From Sphagnum magellanicum (taxonomy: Eukaryota; Streptophyta; Sphagnopsida; Sphagnales; Sphagnaceae): a stretch of 64,000 nucleotides of DNA. The translations under genes were made by a program, and so were the position numbers. Positions 1 to 10,482 of this stretch are shown here, in pieces. The notes beneath the pieces were generated by a model. That model saw only the letters and a list, made by a program, of their open reading frames with translations, searched no databases and was not told where the DNA came from. The stretch spans positions 13,675,390-13,739,389 of the forward strand of contig CM038911.1 of NCBI GenBank assembly GCA_021904315.1, given 5' to 3'. Positions within the stretch are counted from its first letter, which is position 1; each line of letters opens with the position of its first letter.

Positions 1-1437
1 CCTACATCAACCATTCATGCAACATTTGATCATTTAATACCAAATCCCAAATCAACCATTCATTATCCACAACATTTGATCATTTAATACCAACTCCTAA
101 ATCATCCATTCATTATATGCAACATTTAATATTAAGTCTATGAACCATTTTCCCCTTCAAATTATGTAGTTTGTGAAATTTTTATCAAATTTTCTAAGGT
201 TTCCATGTAGGTTGAAAAGTTCAATGTTGGTCATCAATATTAAAATGTCAATGTATCAATGTTATATTGTATTAATGTTTAAACAATATAACATATGAAC
301 AATACATTATGTAATACACTTGATGAATTAAAAATGTGATGCTCAATTCTATTTTTCATTGGTTTTTTATTGTATCAAGTTGCATTGTATCAATATATCA
401 ATTTAGATAATGTAGCATGTTGCACACCAAATTAGAGTGTATAATCACAAGTGCAACATTTCAACTTTAGTAACTTACTTGTTTTGTGTTGAATTTGTGA
501 GTGTAAATCTTCAGTGAATATTGGAGTGCCACATTTGACCTTTAAAATTGTCAAAAAATAAATTCAAAAATTCATTGAGGAACATGAAATGAAGGATAAA
601 AGAAGTTGAAGCTATTTGTATAGGCCAATTTAGTGGCAAATGTGCCCAATTTAGAATGGATCTAACTATCCCTCCTAATACACTTGAGTTGTTTGAGAAT
701 CAAACTTCAATTTGAGTGAACTTGGATATTGTTGATTGAGTTTAGCAATGCATTACTCAATGTAACTCACCTTTCCTATCCAATAGTCACATGTATTAAT
801 GTGTAGTGTGGGATTCTATTTTCCATGCATTAAAATATTGAAATTGTTGTCATGGTATAGTTTATTGAAATTTTAATGGTCAAAACATTGAGGTGCAACT
901 CTCGCAACTAACTAATTCCATATTACAATGTATAGTGACATGTTCTATTGTATAATATATTCTTCAAATTGGCAAAGCTTTCAAGTTGATTTTGTGGATC
1001 ATGGACTTGTGATAGTTTCATATGCAATTCTTTACATCATACATTTCAAAATGTCGTATATTAAAAGTATCAAACTAAAGTATATATGTCTTGGACATAA
1101 TACATCAAAAGATCAGTTTGTTAGTGCATTAATATATCAATGTATTGATATGTCATTGTATTAATGTATTAATGCATCAACGTGTCAATGTATCGAAGGA
1201 TTTTTGGGTGATATTGATTGTTTAATTAATGGTTCACATGTTTAATTATAAGAAATTGAAATGATCATGCATGACACATTTTGGAATATCTACTCAAGAG
1301 GAGATTAAAATTTTTAAATGGTAATTATGATTGATGCTTGAAATAAGATTCCATTATGATGAATTTTTTTGGGAGATATGGTGATTGCATATGAATTTGA
1401 TGTTTTGTTGTACAATTTCAAATTTTAGAAAATACAA
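1..1437. other. AT-rich intergenic DNA with degenerate short repeats
   Basis: No gene is supported here. Bases 1-130 hold about three copies of a ~50-bp unit built on 'catttgatcatttaatacc'. Further on (240-430, 1125-1195) the sequence is dominated by degenerate runs of 'tgtatcaatg' and 'tgtattaatg'. The short open frame at 928-1164 has the same composition as its surroundings and no recognisable motif. Confidence 0.6.
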
Positions 1438-2760
1438 GTGGTAAATAACAATTGGTTACAATAAAAAAAGTGGTGGGAAACATAAATTAAATGTCAAATT
1501 TTCATATGTGATCACTATTTATCAAGTGTGGAATAACGGTAATACATTGAGTGCATTGTTGACATCATGCGCTATTAACGTTTTAAATAAAATATTATTT
1601 TACCCTACCCATAAACTTGGAAACATGACAACTTCTTGTCCATGTATTTTGAAAAAAAAATTGCCTTGTTATGTTTAGACACACGTGCATGTCAACTTTC
1701 AACTAATTGTTTTTAGTGTGTTAAAAAAATTTAGTGTATCAACAAACTTTTAGTGTATTAAAAAAAACATAGTAAACAATAATTGGTTATAATTGAAGTG
1801 GGAAATGTAGATTAGGTGTCAATTTTTGATATGTAGTCATATAATTGTCATGTGTGGAAAAGTGATAATACATAGATAATATTTGTTCACATAAGGTGAA
1901 TATTATTGGTATTTTTTTTTATACATTAATGATTACCTTATAATAACCATAGACTTGGAAACATAATGACCTCTAATCCATGTATTTTGAAAAAACCATT
2001 CCCACCCTTGCTATGTTTAGGCATGCACAACAACTATTAATTGAAAAATTTGTCAATGTGTAAAATAAATCCATAGTGTGTGAACAAATTTTCAACGTAT
2101 TAGTTTTTTTTTACAAATAAAAAATATTGGTTATGGTTGAAAAGAGGTGGGAAACGTAAACTAGATGTCAATTTTTGATATTTAGCCATCTATTTGTCAT
2201 GCGTGGAAAACAAATGGTGATATATGGAGTGTATTGTTCACAAATCTGTGAGTAATGTATGGTTATTTTTTTATACATTAATGATTATCTTACAATAACC
2301 ATAGACATAAAAATGTGGTAGCCTTTTGTCTTTGTATTTTGAAACAAATTCCCAACATGTACGACAATTTTCAATTGAACATATCTTAATGTATCAACAA
2401 ATCCTTAACATATCTAGAAAACTCATGGCAAATAATAATTTGGTTATAATTCAAACGTGACAAGAGATGTAAACTAAATGCCAATTTTTTACATGTAACC
2501 ATCAATCCGTTATGTGTGAAAAAATAATGATAAATGGAGTGCGTTGGTCACACAACATGTGAGTGGTGTATTAATATTTTTTTATACATTAACAAATATT
2601 TTACAATAGCCATAGATATAGAAACATGGCAACCCTTTGTCCATGTATTTTGAAAAAGCTTTCCCACCATTGTTATGTTTAGACATGCAAGGTAGTTTTC
2701 AATTGATTTTTAAATATTGTATCAACTAGTCCTTAGTGTATTAAAGTGTGGTTTACACAT
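1438..2760. repeat. ~330-bp degenerate tandem repeat, four copies
   Basis: Four related units can be aligned by eye. The anchor 'ttggttay' falls at 1452, 1783, 2127 and 2440, giving periods of about 331, 344 and 313 bp. Each unit then carries, in the same order, 'gtgggaaa..taaa', 'tgtcaatttttgatatg', 'tttgtcatgtgtgg', 'tttatacattaatgatta', 'ataaccatagac', 'tccatgtattttgaaaaa' and 'gctatgtttagacatgca'. A fifth unit lies at about 6936-7160, beyond the Harbinger remnant. This is a noncoding satellite-like or decayed transposon-derived array. Confidence 0.75.
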
Positions 2761-4034
2761 AAGGGTAGCGTTAGATATTGATAACCCTATTTATTTCAAA
2801 TATGACCAATTATCACAAAGCGAACATGAGAATATGAGTCCTACTTACTTTGCTTGCTTATCTAACCCATCATTATTCAATCTTTATCTAGATATAACCC
2901 TAACAACATACTTACCTTAAATTTTATCAATGTCCAAGAATTGCCATCAAGAAAATTCATAATTATAATGACAATATGTGGCTCCTTGGTTGAGGATCCA
3001 ATTCGAGTGATTACAATTCTTTCTGGATCATGATCTTCACACAACACCACACTCTTTCACGATGATCTTCTTGACACACTACACCACAATTCTTTCATGA
3101 TGATCTTCACACACTCTAGAGAAGAGTAAGATTTTATTTTATTATTTTATTTTATTTTATTCATTTTTCCATTTTTTCTTTTCTTTGTTTAGATTTCTTT
3201 TATTTGCTCATTCATTGTTGTTTGTTTTCATATGCTTATTCTTAAATGTTGTGATTTTTTTAGATCTTTTAAGGTTGTTTGCTCACAACAACTTGTTTTC
3301 ACTTTGCAAATGTTTGAGCTTGTTTAATATTCTAATTTTAAAAAATAAGTTATAAATCTTTCAAGTTGATTATTAATCACAATTGTTTGTTTGTAGATGT
3401 TTTAATTTGTTCAATGTTATTTTCTTTTTCTAGGTCTCTCAAGTCTCTCGCTCACAATTGTATGTTTGTTGGTGTTTGAAATTATTTATTATCATGTTTT
3501 TTTTCCAAATCTTTCAAGTTGTTTCTTCATGCTCGTTCACAACTATTGCTATTTACATATCTCTTTGATATTGTTCACAATTGAACTTTGATTTTTCATT
3601 GCTTTCAAGTGTAAATGTGCATTTAATTCACAAGAAAGAAATCTTTGCATTCTTTCATCTACTTTTCATTTCATAGCTTCCTTTTGTTTGTTTCATATAT
3701 TATGTATTATGTGTGGTAAAAAGTTTGTGCAATGTGTTTGTTTGTTGCCAACGTTCACTTCATGTAAGATGCACTCACTCAAGCTTGTTTTGTTGGCACA
3801 CTTCATTTAATTGATGCTACAAGTGCATGAATCAATAATGCTTTGTCGTGAAGCAAAATCCAATGTTGACATGCCATTATAATTTATAGGAAATGTTACA
3901 AATACATTGGAGAGCAAAACAATCTACCATAATTTGTTGAGTTATGTTGTTTTGCATCATTGCTAATTGTCTTTCATTTACAAGTCATTGTTTGACCAGG
4001 AACTTGGAGACTAGGTGAAAGCATGATCAACAAC
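2761..4034. other. AT-rich flank, probably inside the Harbinger element
   Basis: No coding sequence is recognised. A short CT/CA-rich stretch (3010-3130) repeats 'atgatcttcacaca' three times and is followed by long T-rich DNA. By position it is the 5' noncoding part of the transposon whose transposase begins near 4035. I could not find a convincing terminal inverted repeat. Confidence 0.4.
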
Positions 4035-5071
4035 TTGGTTTTCTCAATTCTTGATGACATAGTATGAGGATTCTCAATGGATTGAACATTTTAGAGTAAC
4101 TTGTGATTTTGTCCACTAGTTGATTCTTTAGCTAAAACCTTGTATTGAGAAAAAAAACACAAGGTATATATAGGTGTGCAATATTTATTAGCATTCGTGT
4201 TGCATGTTCCCTTTACAAATTCACTCATGGAGCTGAATATTTGTAGTGTAGTGAGATGTTTGCTATAGGAATGTCTATAGTACATTTGGTCCTACAAGAA
4301 TTTGTGTTTTCTATGAATAAGGTTTTTGGGGCAAAGATGAAGTGGCTAGAAGGAGAGGATTTGGTGCAAGTCATGGCAACATTCAAGAATTTTTGTGGTC
4401 TTCTAGTAATCCATGATGCCATAGACGTCACTCCAATCCACATACAAAAACCAAGAGGTACTTTTGAAGTTGACTACTTTTCATAAAAATCTAGATCCTA
4501 CAACATGCAACTTCAAATAGTAGTGGATTGCCATAAGAAGTTCATAGATATTTTTGTTGGGATGTCGAGGTCGATGAATGACGCTCGCATTTTGCAAATT
4601 TCAAGCTTGCATCAAAAGGCTACGAATGGTAATCTAGTTCGAATTGATCAAGGTGAAAGTGGCATCAAACCTTACATCAAAGTCAATAAGGGTTATCCAT
4701 TATTGCCATGGTTGATGATACTTCATAAATAGGGCAATGTTCGTTGTACAATTTTGGAATCGTTGTTCAATAGACAATTCAGTCGAAGGAGAAGTGTCGT
4801 AGAAAATTCATTTGGAATTTTGAAGAAAAGTTTTAGAGAATTGTTGTTCAAAATTAACTTTCATGTAGTTTTTTTACTTGATGTGGTGGTATGTTGTATT
4901 TTGTACAACATGATACTTGAAAGGAAAGGTTCAAACATAGCCACTTTGATGGCTCGACTAGAGTTAGAGGTTGATCAATATTTTGTTGATCCAAGTTGTG
5001 TTCACAGTGAAGGCATTGAACATTGTATGCTTGCTAAACATGGAACTGACATTGAAACAAAATTACAATGA
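4035..5071 (+). pseudogene. PIF/Harbinger-type transposase, inactivated
   Basis: This is the remnant of a DDE transposase (DDE_Tnp_4 family) that once cut and pasted its own element. Reading one frame through several stops gives, in order, an N-terminal helical region ('QWIEHFRVTCDFVH'), 'RVACSLYKFTHGAEYL', 'MFAIGMSIVHLVLQEF', then the first acidic motif 'VIHDAIDVTPIHI' (family form GAIDGTHI), 'DCHKKFIDIFVGMSRSMND', 'VNKGYPLLPWL' (family form GDxGYPLxPWL) and 'RRRSVVENSFGILKKSF', which carries the conserved Glu. The Asp normally before GYPL is Asn here, so a catalytic residue is lost as well as the frame being broken by stops (for example near 4113, 4486 and 4732). The partner reading frame of these elements is found downstream on the opposite strand. 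Family identity is strong; the exact ends are not determined. Confidence 0.9.
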
Positions 5072-5913
5072 TTTAAGATATTAAGAACTAACCAACACAT
5101 CTTTCTAGAACATTACCTTGGAAATAGGCTACATAAGGCATGTTGAAATTTGATTGAATTGTATGGACAATGTATCACATTGAAATCTAATTGCTCTATG
5201 GACATTGTTCAAGTTCAAATTTGAATTGTATGTAGGACAATGTATGAGATTGAAATCTAATTGTAGTACAACCATGGACAATGTATCAAGTCAAAATCTA
5301 ATTGTTGTATGGACATTGTATCACGAAACTGCAATGCCAATAGGCCTATGTAAAAATGGTTGGATTAAAGAGTGTTTTGTCAATAGTTGAAACTCCAATC
5401 AAACTTGAAAATTATGTTGTAGTTTTGGTTGTAATTTGTTGTTTCATATCATTGGTGTTCCTTTTTTCACTTGATTATTTGGAATCAAAATTCAATGGTG
5501 GAGGCATGAGTGTTGTATCACGAATGAAAGCATGGCACATGTCTATGTTGAGGTTAGATAAAACATTAACCATATTTTGATTTGTCTTGTGGATTTTTTT
5601 TGTTTTATTTTTTTAGGTATTATATTTATTCAATGAAGGTCTGTTTGTGCAGCTTGTTCCAATGGTTTTCAATCTCCAATTGTGTAGTGTTGAAACAGTC
5701 CATGGCTTTGATCATGACTTTGTTGTTCTTGGTCGTTGTTTCAATGATAGGTAAAAAAATGTTGCAACATTTACATTTAACTTTTATGCTTCTAAAGGTG
5801 ATGGGAGTTGTTTTCGACAATTTGATGAAGGACAGTTTGCATTGTTGGTTATTTTCGAAAAAATTGTCAAGGTTCACCACATTCACCCACACTTGTGGAT
5901 TGTTGTAATTGTT
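5072..5913. other. Spacer between the two Harbinger reading frames
   Basis: No gene is supported. At 5150-5330 a short unit around 'ggacaatgtatcaagtcaaa' and 'atctaattgt' recurs about four times. Small open frames on both strands (5205-5908) overlap one another and match nothing I recognise. Confidence 0.5.
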
Positions 5914-6518
5914 TTATGGTATTTGTTCATTTGGAACATAGTCATCACCTAAGAGTTCTTCCATGAACGTACATTGTGGTTTTGCAAATTCTTGATCGTC
6001 ATGTGCGTAAACATTTGGCATTAATGCATTATAGTTTAAGTCCCCCTTAGCTTGTAGATCTCTATTGTGAATTAGAACGTTGATGACTCACTTTCCTTAG
6101 AAGGTTTCAATCACATCATAATATTTTTGATTGAATTGTTTTGGCAAATGAAACTTGTTGTGCTTATTAATTGTCAAATCCTAGAAGGAATGTTGTGGCA
6201 TGTTCCCTTGTGGTAATTCAAATTTTTTTTGTAGTCTAAATTTAACCCATTCCCCTTGTCCTTGCACATCTTTTCATTCCACATCATTTGCATGTTGATA
6301 ATTTTTTAGAGGTCATATGCAATTTTTGTCCATCATTGTGCAACGGGAATCATGTGAGCTCTTGGATCCACAAGTGCATTTTGAGTAGCATGTTCATCAT
6401 GCTTATATTTTATGAATTTCAGGATTTCATGTTGCTCCCAATTGTCATGTTGCATTGCTAGTATTAGATCCTTTTGTTGTTGGTCCTCCTTTTAATCTAT
6501 GTTGTTTTCCTTATGCAT
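5914..6518 (-). pseudogene. Trihelix/Myb-like partner protein of the Harbinger element, inactivated
   Basis: Read on the minus strand from the ATG at 6518, one frame gives a SANT/trihelix-like domain: 'MQHDNWEQHEILKFIKYKHD', 'VDPRAHMIPVAQ', a stop, 'WTKIAYDL', then 'MWNEKMCKDKGNGLNLDYKK', 'YHKGTCHNIP' and, after one frameshift, 'HNKFHLPKQFNQKYYDVIE'. The spacing of the three Trp/aromatic helices and the LPKQF-YYDVIE end fit the trihelix fold. An acidic tail follows ('MEELLGDDYVPNEQ') up to a TAA at 5914-5916. PIF/Harbinger elements normally carry such a DNA-binding partner alongside the transposase, so its place about 840 bp beyond the transposase end, convergent to it, supports one two-gene element. 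At least four stops and one frameshift show that it is dead. The function is taken from the family, not shown here. Confidence 0.8.
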
Positions 6519-6935
6519 TCATTATGGACTAATGTGCACGAGTCTTTTGATTGTAGGAATGGTGTGCTTGCATGAAAATAAATAGGAGATTGACAATATT
6601 GTAGCCAAGAAGATGATGAATTGAAGACACAAAATCACCATTACAAACAAAAGAATGGTGTGACCTTGATCATGGATTAGTAATTTACAATATGTAAATT
6701 GAAAGTGATAACTTACTCCCACTATCACTAGTGGGAATCTACAAAATTTGAAGATTTCCAACATTGGTTATTAATTTACTAAGGTTCATTACCGCAACTA
6801 TGTAGTGATTCAGATAGTCTACCATGTAGTGTGGCCACATTGTCTACTTACCAACAAGCAATTATGCAATTTGAATAGTTGTAATTATTATTAATGTTAT
6901 CAACATGCCTACCCCTATGTGTGAACAATCCATAA
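6519..6935. other. Right flank of the Harbinger remnant
   Basis: No gene is supported. It contains plain AT-rich sequence between the trihelix-like frame and the next satellite copy. The element's right terminus should lie here, but no inverted terminal repeat matching the left side could be found by eye. Confidence 0.4.
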
Positions 6936-7160
6936 GAAACACGTGACATATAACAATTGGAGCTTTACATTTGAAAGTGGTAGGAAATGTATGTTATGTG
7001 TCAATTTGAAAATACCAATGTATCACTCATTCATGAATAATGTATGATATTTTTTGATACATTAGTAGCTATCCTACATCAACCATAAACCCAAAAACAT
7101 GGCATCCTTTTGTCCATTTAATTTTGAAAACTTTCCCGCCTTTACTTACCAAATACATGT
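6936..7160. repeat. Isolated copy of the ~330-bp repeat
   Basis: The block 'taacaattgga...gtaggaaatg...tgtgtcaattt...ttttttgatacattagtagct...accataaaccc...catcctttgtccat...ttgaaaactttcc' follows the same order of words as the four units at 1438-2760, in the same orientation. It is partial and diverged. Confidence 0.65.
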
Positions 7161-7956
7161 GTCATGAGATTTATGATGACAACACAATGCATGATGACAT
7201 GATGCATCAATACATTGTGATTTCGATACATTACAAAATAAATTAAAAAAATCATTGTTGCTTATAATATTTATTGCTAGGTGAGAAATATTTTTACTAA
7301 TGATTTCATTGTTTTTACTCACCTACACATATTTTCAACTAGGGGCAAGATGCTCATTGACCTAAAAAAGGTACAAATGTAAGCATTTGTACTAGACTTG
7401 CCATCAAAACTTGGCGATCATTTTATGTTGGGGGTTACTATTGGTTGTTAGGTGTATCAATGGTTTGTTGTGTGAGTTTTGTAAGAAAAGGCTTTAAGTC
7501 TCTTAGGTATAGAATGCCCAAAACCCATTTTTGAGGAAAGATGTTGCAAATGTGACTATGGGTGTTGGGGGGATTAACAATTTTAACTTTTGCACCTTTT
7601 TTTTTGTTTCAAACAAACTTACACATTGTATGAGACAAATTTGGTGTATGTGATGTATAGGACAAATAGATCAAAAACTCCACACTCCATTTCATTTAAC
7701 ACTTTTTATTATTGTGTCAACTCAATAGAAAACCTTAAACTTGAACTGCAACTTGATTGGTCACCTTTTCAAGAAATTTAAACCATTAAAAAACACCCAA
7801 TCCTCACCATGTTTTGGGGAAAGCAACAAGAACCTTACTTAGAGATTAGAGAAAAAAAAGAAGAATTTATAAAAACCCTTCCCAAAAGGTTTCACTAAAA
7901 TTAAGAGAAGGTGTATTTGGGATTGTAGGTTCCCTTCAATATGGATACCCACAAAG
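7161..7956. other. Intergenic, nothing recognised
   Basis: There is AT-rich sequence with no supported gene on either strand. Short frames (such as 7590-7781) show no recognisable domain. Confidence 0.5.
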
Positions 7957-8137
7957 CAAAGGTTATGACTATAACAATGATATATAAAACATGTGCACAA
8001 ATATAGAGGGCTCCAAAACCAAAGGTTATGATTATAACAATGATATATAAAACATGTGCACAAATATAGAGGGTTCAAAAACTAAAGGTTATGACTATAA
8101 CAATGATATATAAAACATGTGCACAAATATAGAGGGC
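7957..8137. repeat. 63-bp tandem repeat, three copies
   Basis: The unit 'aaaggttatgactataacaa' through 'gcacaaatatagaggg' starts at 7958, 8021 and 8084, an exact 63-bp period with very few differences between copies. Because 63 is a multiple of three, the array produces a spurious 21-residue repeat in an open frame on the minus strand. Confidence 0.9.
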
Positions 8138-8428
8138 CTTTGAGTTTGCACGTGCCTAGGGACTAAGGAAAAAGCCCTTTGACCAATTGTTGGAAGTGGT
8201 GGCTTCGATTGTTTGTAGGAGTTGACTTTGATTGAATTGTCCATTCAATATTTTAATAGGCTTTCATAGGTTTGTGACTAGGCACGAAGGAAAAACCTTT
8301 TGACCAATGAACTTGTTGGAGTTGGTGACATGGAATTATTTTTAGGAGTTGTGTTGAAAGAATTATCAATTTAATATTGTAATACCCTTCCATAAGGTTG
8401 TACCTAGGTGTGAAAAAAAGACTTGTAA
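8138..8428. repeat. ~122-bp degenerate tandem repeat
   Basis: Two full units and part of a third share 'tgacctaggcacgaaggaaa' type sequence (8152, 8273, 8400), followed by 'ttttgaccaa', 'ttgttggagttggtg', 'aggagttg' and 'tcaatattttaata'. Copies differ at many positions. Confidence 0.6.
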
Positions 8429-8550
8429 AAAAAAACCTATTATGCCTATTGAGATTGTTGGCCCAAATGGTTTTTAAGTGTTGTATGAAAAAAAAACCTA
8501 TTATGCCTATTGAGATTGTTGGCCCAAATGGCTTTTAGGTGTTGTATTAA
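8429..8550. repeat. 61-bp direct duplication
   Basis: The block beginning 'aaaaacctattatgcctatt' and ending 'gttgtat' occurs twice, offset by 61 bp (cctat at 8436 and 8497), nearly identical. It continues directly from the preceding array. Confidence 0.85.
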
Positions 8551-9465
8551 GTGAACTAATAGCAATTTACTATTGTGTTTGAGGAGATAATTAATATTTT
8601 AATTATAAAAACATGGGTAGATTTTTGGTCAATGTATTTTGGGAGGCCATGTTACATCATGTAAGATTTCCTCCCTTGCGACAATGCGCGTTACATTTAT
8701 TATGCAAACTTTACATTTTTTTTTAAAGGGTTTAAGGTTTTAATGTTTTAGGGTTTTTTCATAAACCCTTCACCTCCCACACAATGAGTATATAACAATT
8801 CCCTTCCTTTGTGGTTATTTGAAGACAAAACAAAATGTGCTAGGCTTTTAGGGGGGCACCCATTTGGGATGAAGGAATTACTAGAATTGGACTTATAATC
8901 AAGTGAACTTGTGCAAGCCCTTATTCTAGTAATGCCCTCGTCCTTGAGCTTTAGTCTATACTTTACATAGATTTTTGCATGTCACCCATATCTTGTAAAG
9001 GAAACGCACATGCTTAATGAATTGAGTTTTTGTAATGACATGTGTAGTGGAATGAGGTGTTAAAGTAAGATAGCAAAGTCGAGTAGGCTTGTTGGATTCA
9101 CATTATCTCGATATGGATATGAAATTCCTTGAAGGCTCTTTTTTGCTTCCTTCACTTTCCTTTGCTTAATGGGCTCTCATCCTACCATCTTGTCTTTAGT
9201 TCCAAGAAAGAACCAAAAAGAAACCTCAAAAGCACCTAAAATTTTTTTTGAAAAGAACTTGAAAAAACATGTTTTAAAAAACACTTTTAAAATGTTTTTT
9301 TTCTTCCAGCATCAAAAAATTCCTGCTTTGGGAATTTTTTTTAAAATTGAAAAAAATAAAAAATAAAAAAAATTAAATACTGGAAGCCCAAAACCCCCTT
9401 AGAGAAGGGGTGAAGAAAACAAAAACACAAAACAAGGTAGGTAACTGTCAAGGAAGGAGGCTCCC
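8551..9465. other. Intergenic, boundary of the AT-rich desert
   Basis: No gene is recognised. The last 300 bp are rich in A and T runs, and composition then changes sharply to GC-rich at about 9.45 kb, where the gene island begins. Confidence 0.5.
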
Positions 9466-9469
9466 GCCA

Positions 9470-9870
9470 ACAAGAGACAGATACATCCCCCCCGGTCATT
9501 TTCATGCCGTCAATAGTCGATACATCCCCCCGGGTCAGTCTCTCAAACGTCCGACCGCCGGTCCGTACATCCCCACCGGTCATCCTCCAAACAGCCAACC
9601 GGCGGTTCGGTACATCGGTACATCCCCCCAAGTTACTCTCTAATTCATCCGACCGCCGGTCGGTACATCCCCGCGGGTGAGTTGAGTCATTTCTCTAATG
9701 AACCCGACTGCGACCGGAGGTTAATATGTAAACCCTCCGGTGTCAATCATTCTGAAATTCACCTGGCTGACCGACCGACCGACCGACCGACCGACGGTCG
9801 AAGTGGGTGAGTCTTTCTGTTGTTGACTCGACCGACCGGCGGTCGGGAGTCGGTACATCCCCCCGGGTCA
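9470..9870. repeat. GC-rich palindromic repeat block upstream of SHMT
   Basis: The word 'tacatccccc' or a close variant occurs at 9482, 9521, 9566, 9619, 9664 and 9854, usually followed by 'cgggtca' and preceded by 'gaccgccggtc'. Two 15-bp odd palindromes are exact apart from the central base: CCGACCGCCGGTCGG at 9649-9663 and CCGACCGGCGGTCGG at 9832-9846. A (GACC)n run lies at about 9769-9796. The block is CpG-rich and ends about 600 bp before the SHMT start. It may be promoter DNA or a small foldback-type repeat; the sequence alone does not decide. Confidence 0.75.
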
Positions 9871-10218
9871 TTCTCTGTGCATCCCTCCCTGCCGCACACG
9901 GCAACGAGGAGCTTCGCTTCGGCGGGTTTAAGCACACGCGAGATTTGATTCTTGTGGTCTTGAGGTCCGTTTGATTCTTGTTCTCAATCTTCCGTGTGCT
10001 AGCAACAGCAGCCGAATCAGTTCTAGTATGAGCAAGGAAATTGGTGCATAATGGCGTATGCTGCGGAGTTTTCTAGTCTTGGAGTTTGTAGAAGAAGTGG
10101 TTCTAGTGGTAGGAAATTTGTGATGTTGGAGTGTGAACGGTTTGAAATTTGTTTGTGGGGATCTTGTTGTTGTTGTTGTTGTTTTTGTGTTGGTGGATAT
10201 TGAGAGGGAAGACGTGTG

Positions 10219-10470
10219 CGGTTGAAAGTTGGATGTTTTGAGAGAGAGAAGGAGAGGAAGAGAAAATGATTTGATTAAGCCGAATTCCGGGAATTAGGTT
10301 TTTGGTGTTTTTGGGGGATTTCCAGATTGTAAGGAGTTTTGCAAGCAACTGGTTGAAAGTTTGATGTTTTGAGAAAGAGGAGGCAGGCAAAGGTTTGAAG
10401 CCAAATTCCGGGAATTAGGGTTTTGGTGTTTTTGGGGTTTTCCAGATTGTAAGGAGTTTTGCAAGCAATT
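10219..10470. repeat. Tandem duplication in the SHMT 5' leader
   Basis: The segment from 'ggttgaaagttggatgtttt' to 'aaggagttttgcaagcaa' (10219-10350) is repeated at 10351-10470 with a few indels. The second copy ends 13 bp before the SHMT ATG and supplies the in-frame TAA (10450-10452) just upstream of it. Both copies are probably transcribed as 5' UTR. Confidence 0.85.
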
Positions 10471-10482
10471 TGGTTGTTGGCG

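Noticed and set aside
7839-8078. A 79-residue frame with a 21-residue internal repeat
   Set aside because: The repeat is simply the 63-bp DNA tandem repeat read in frame.
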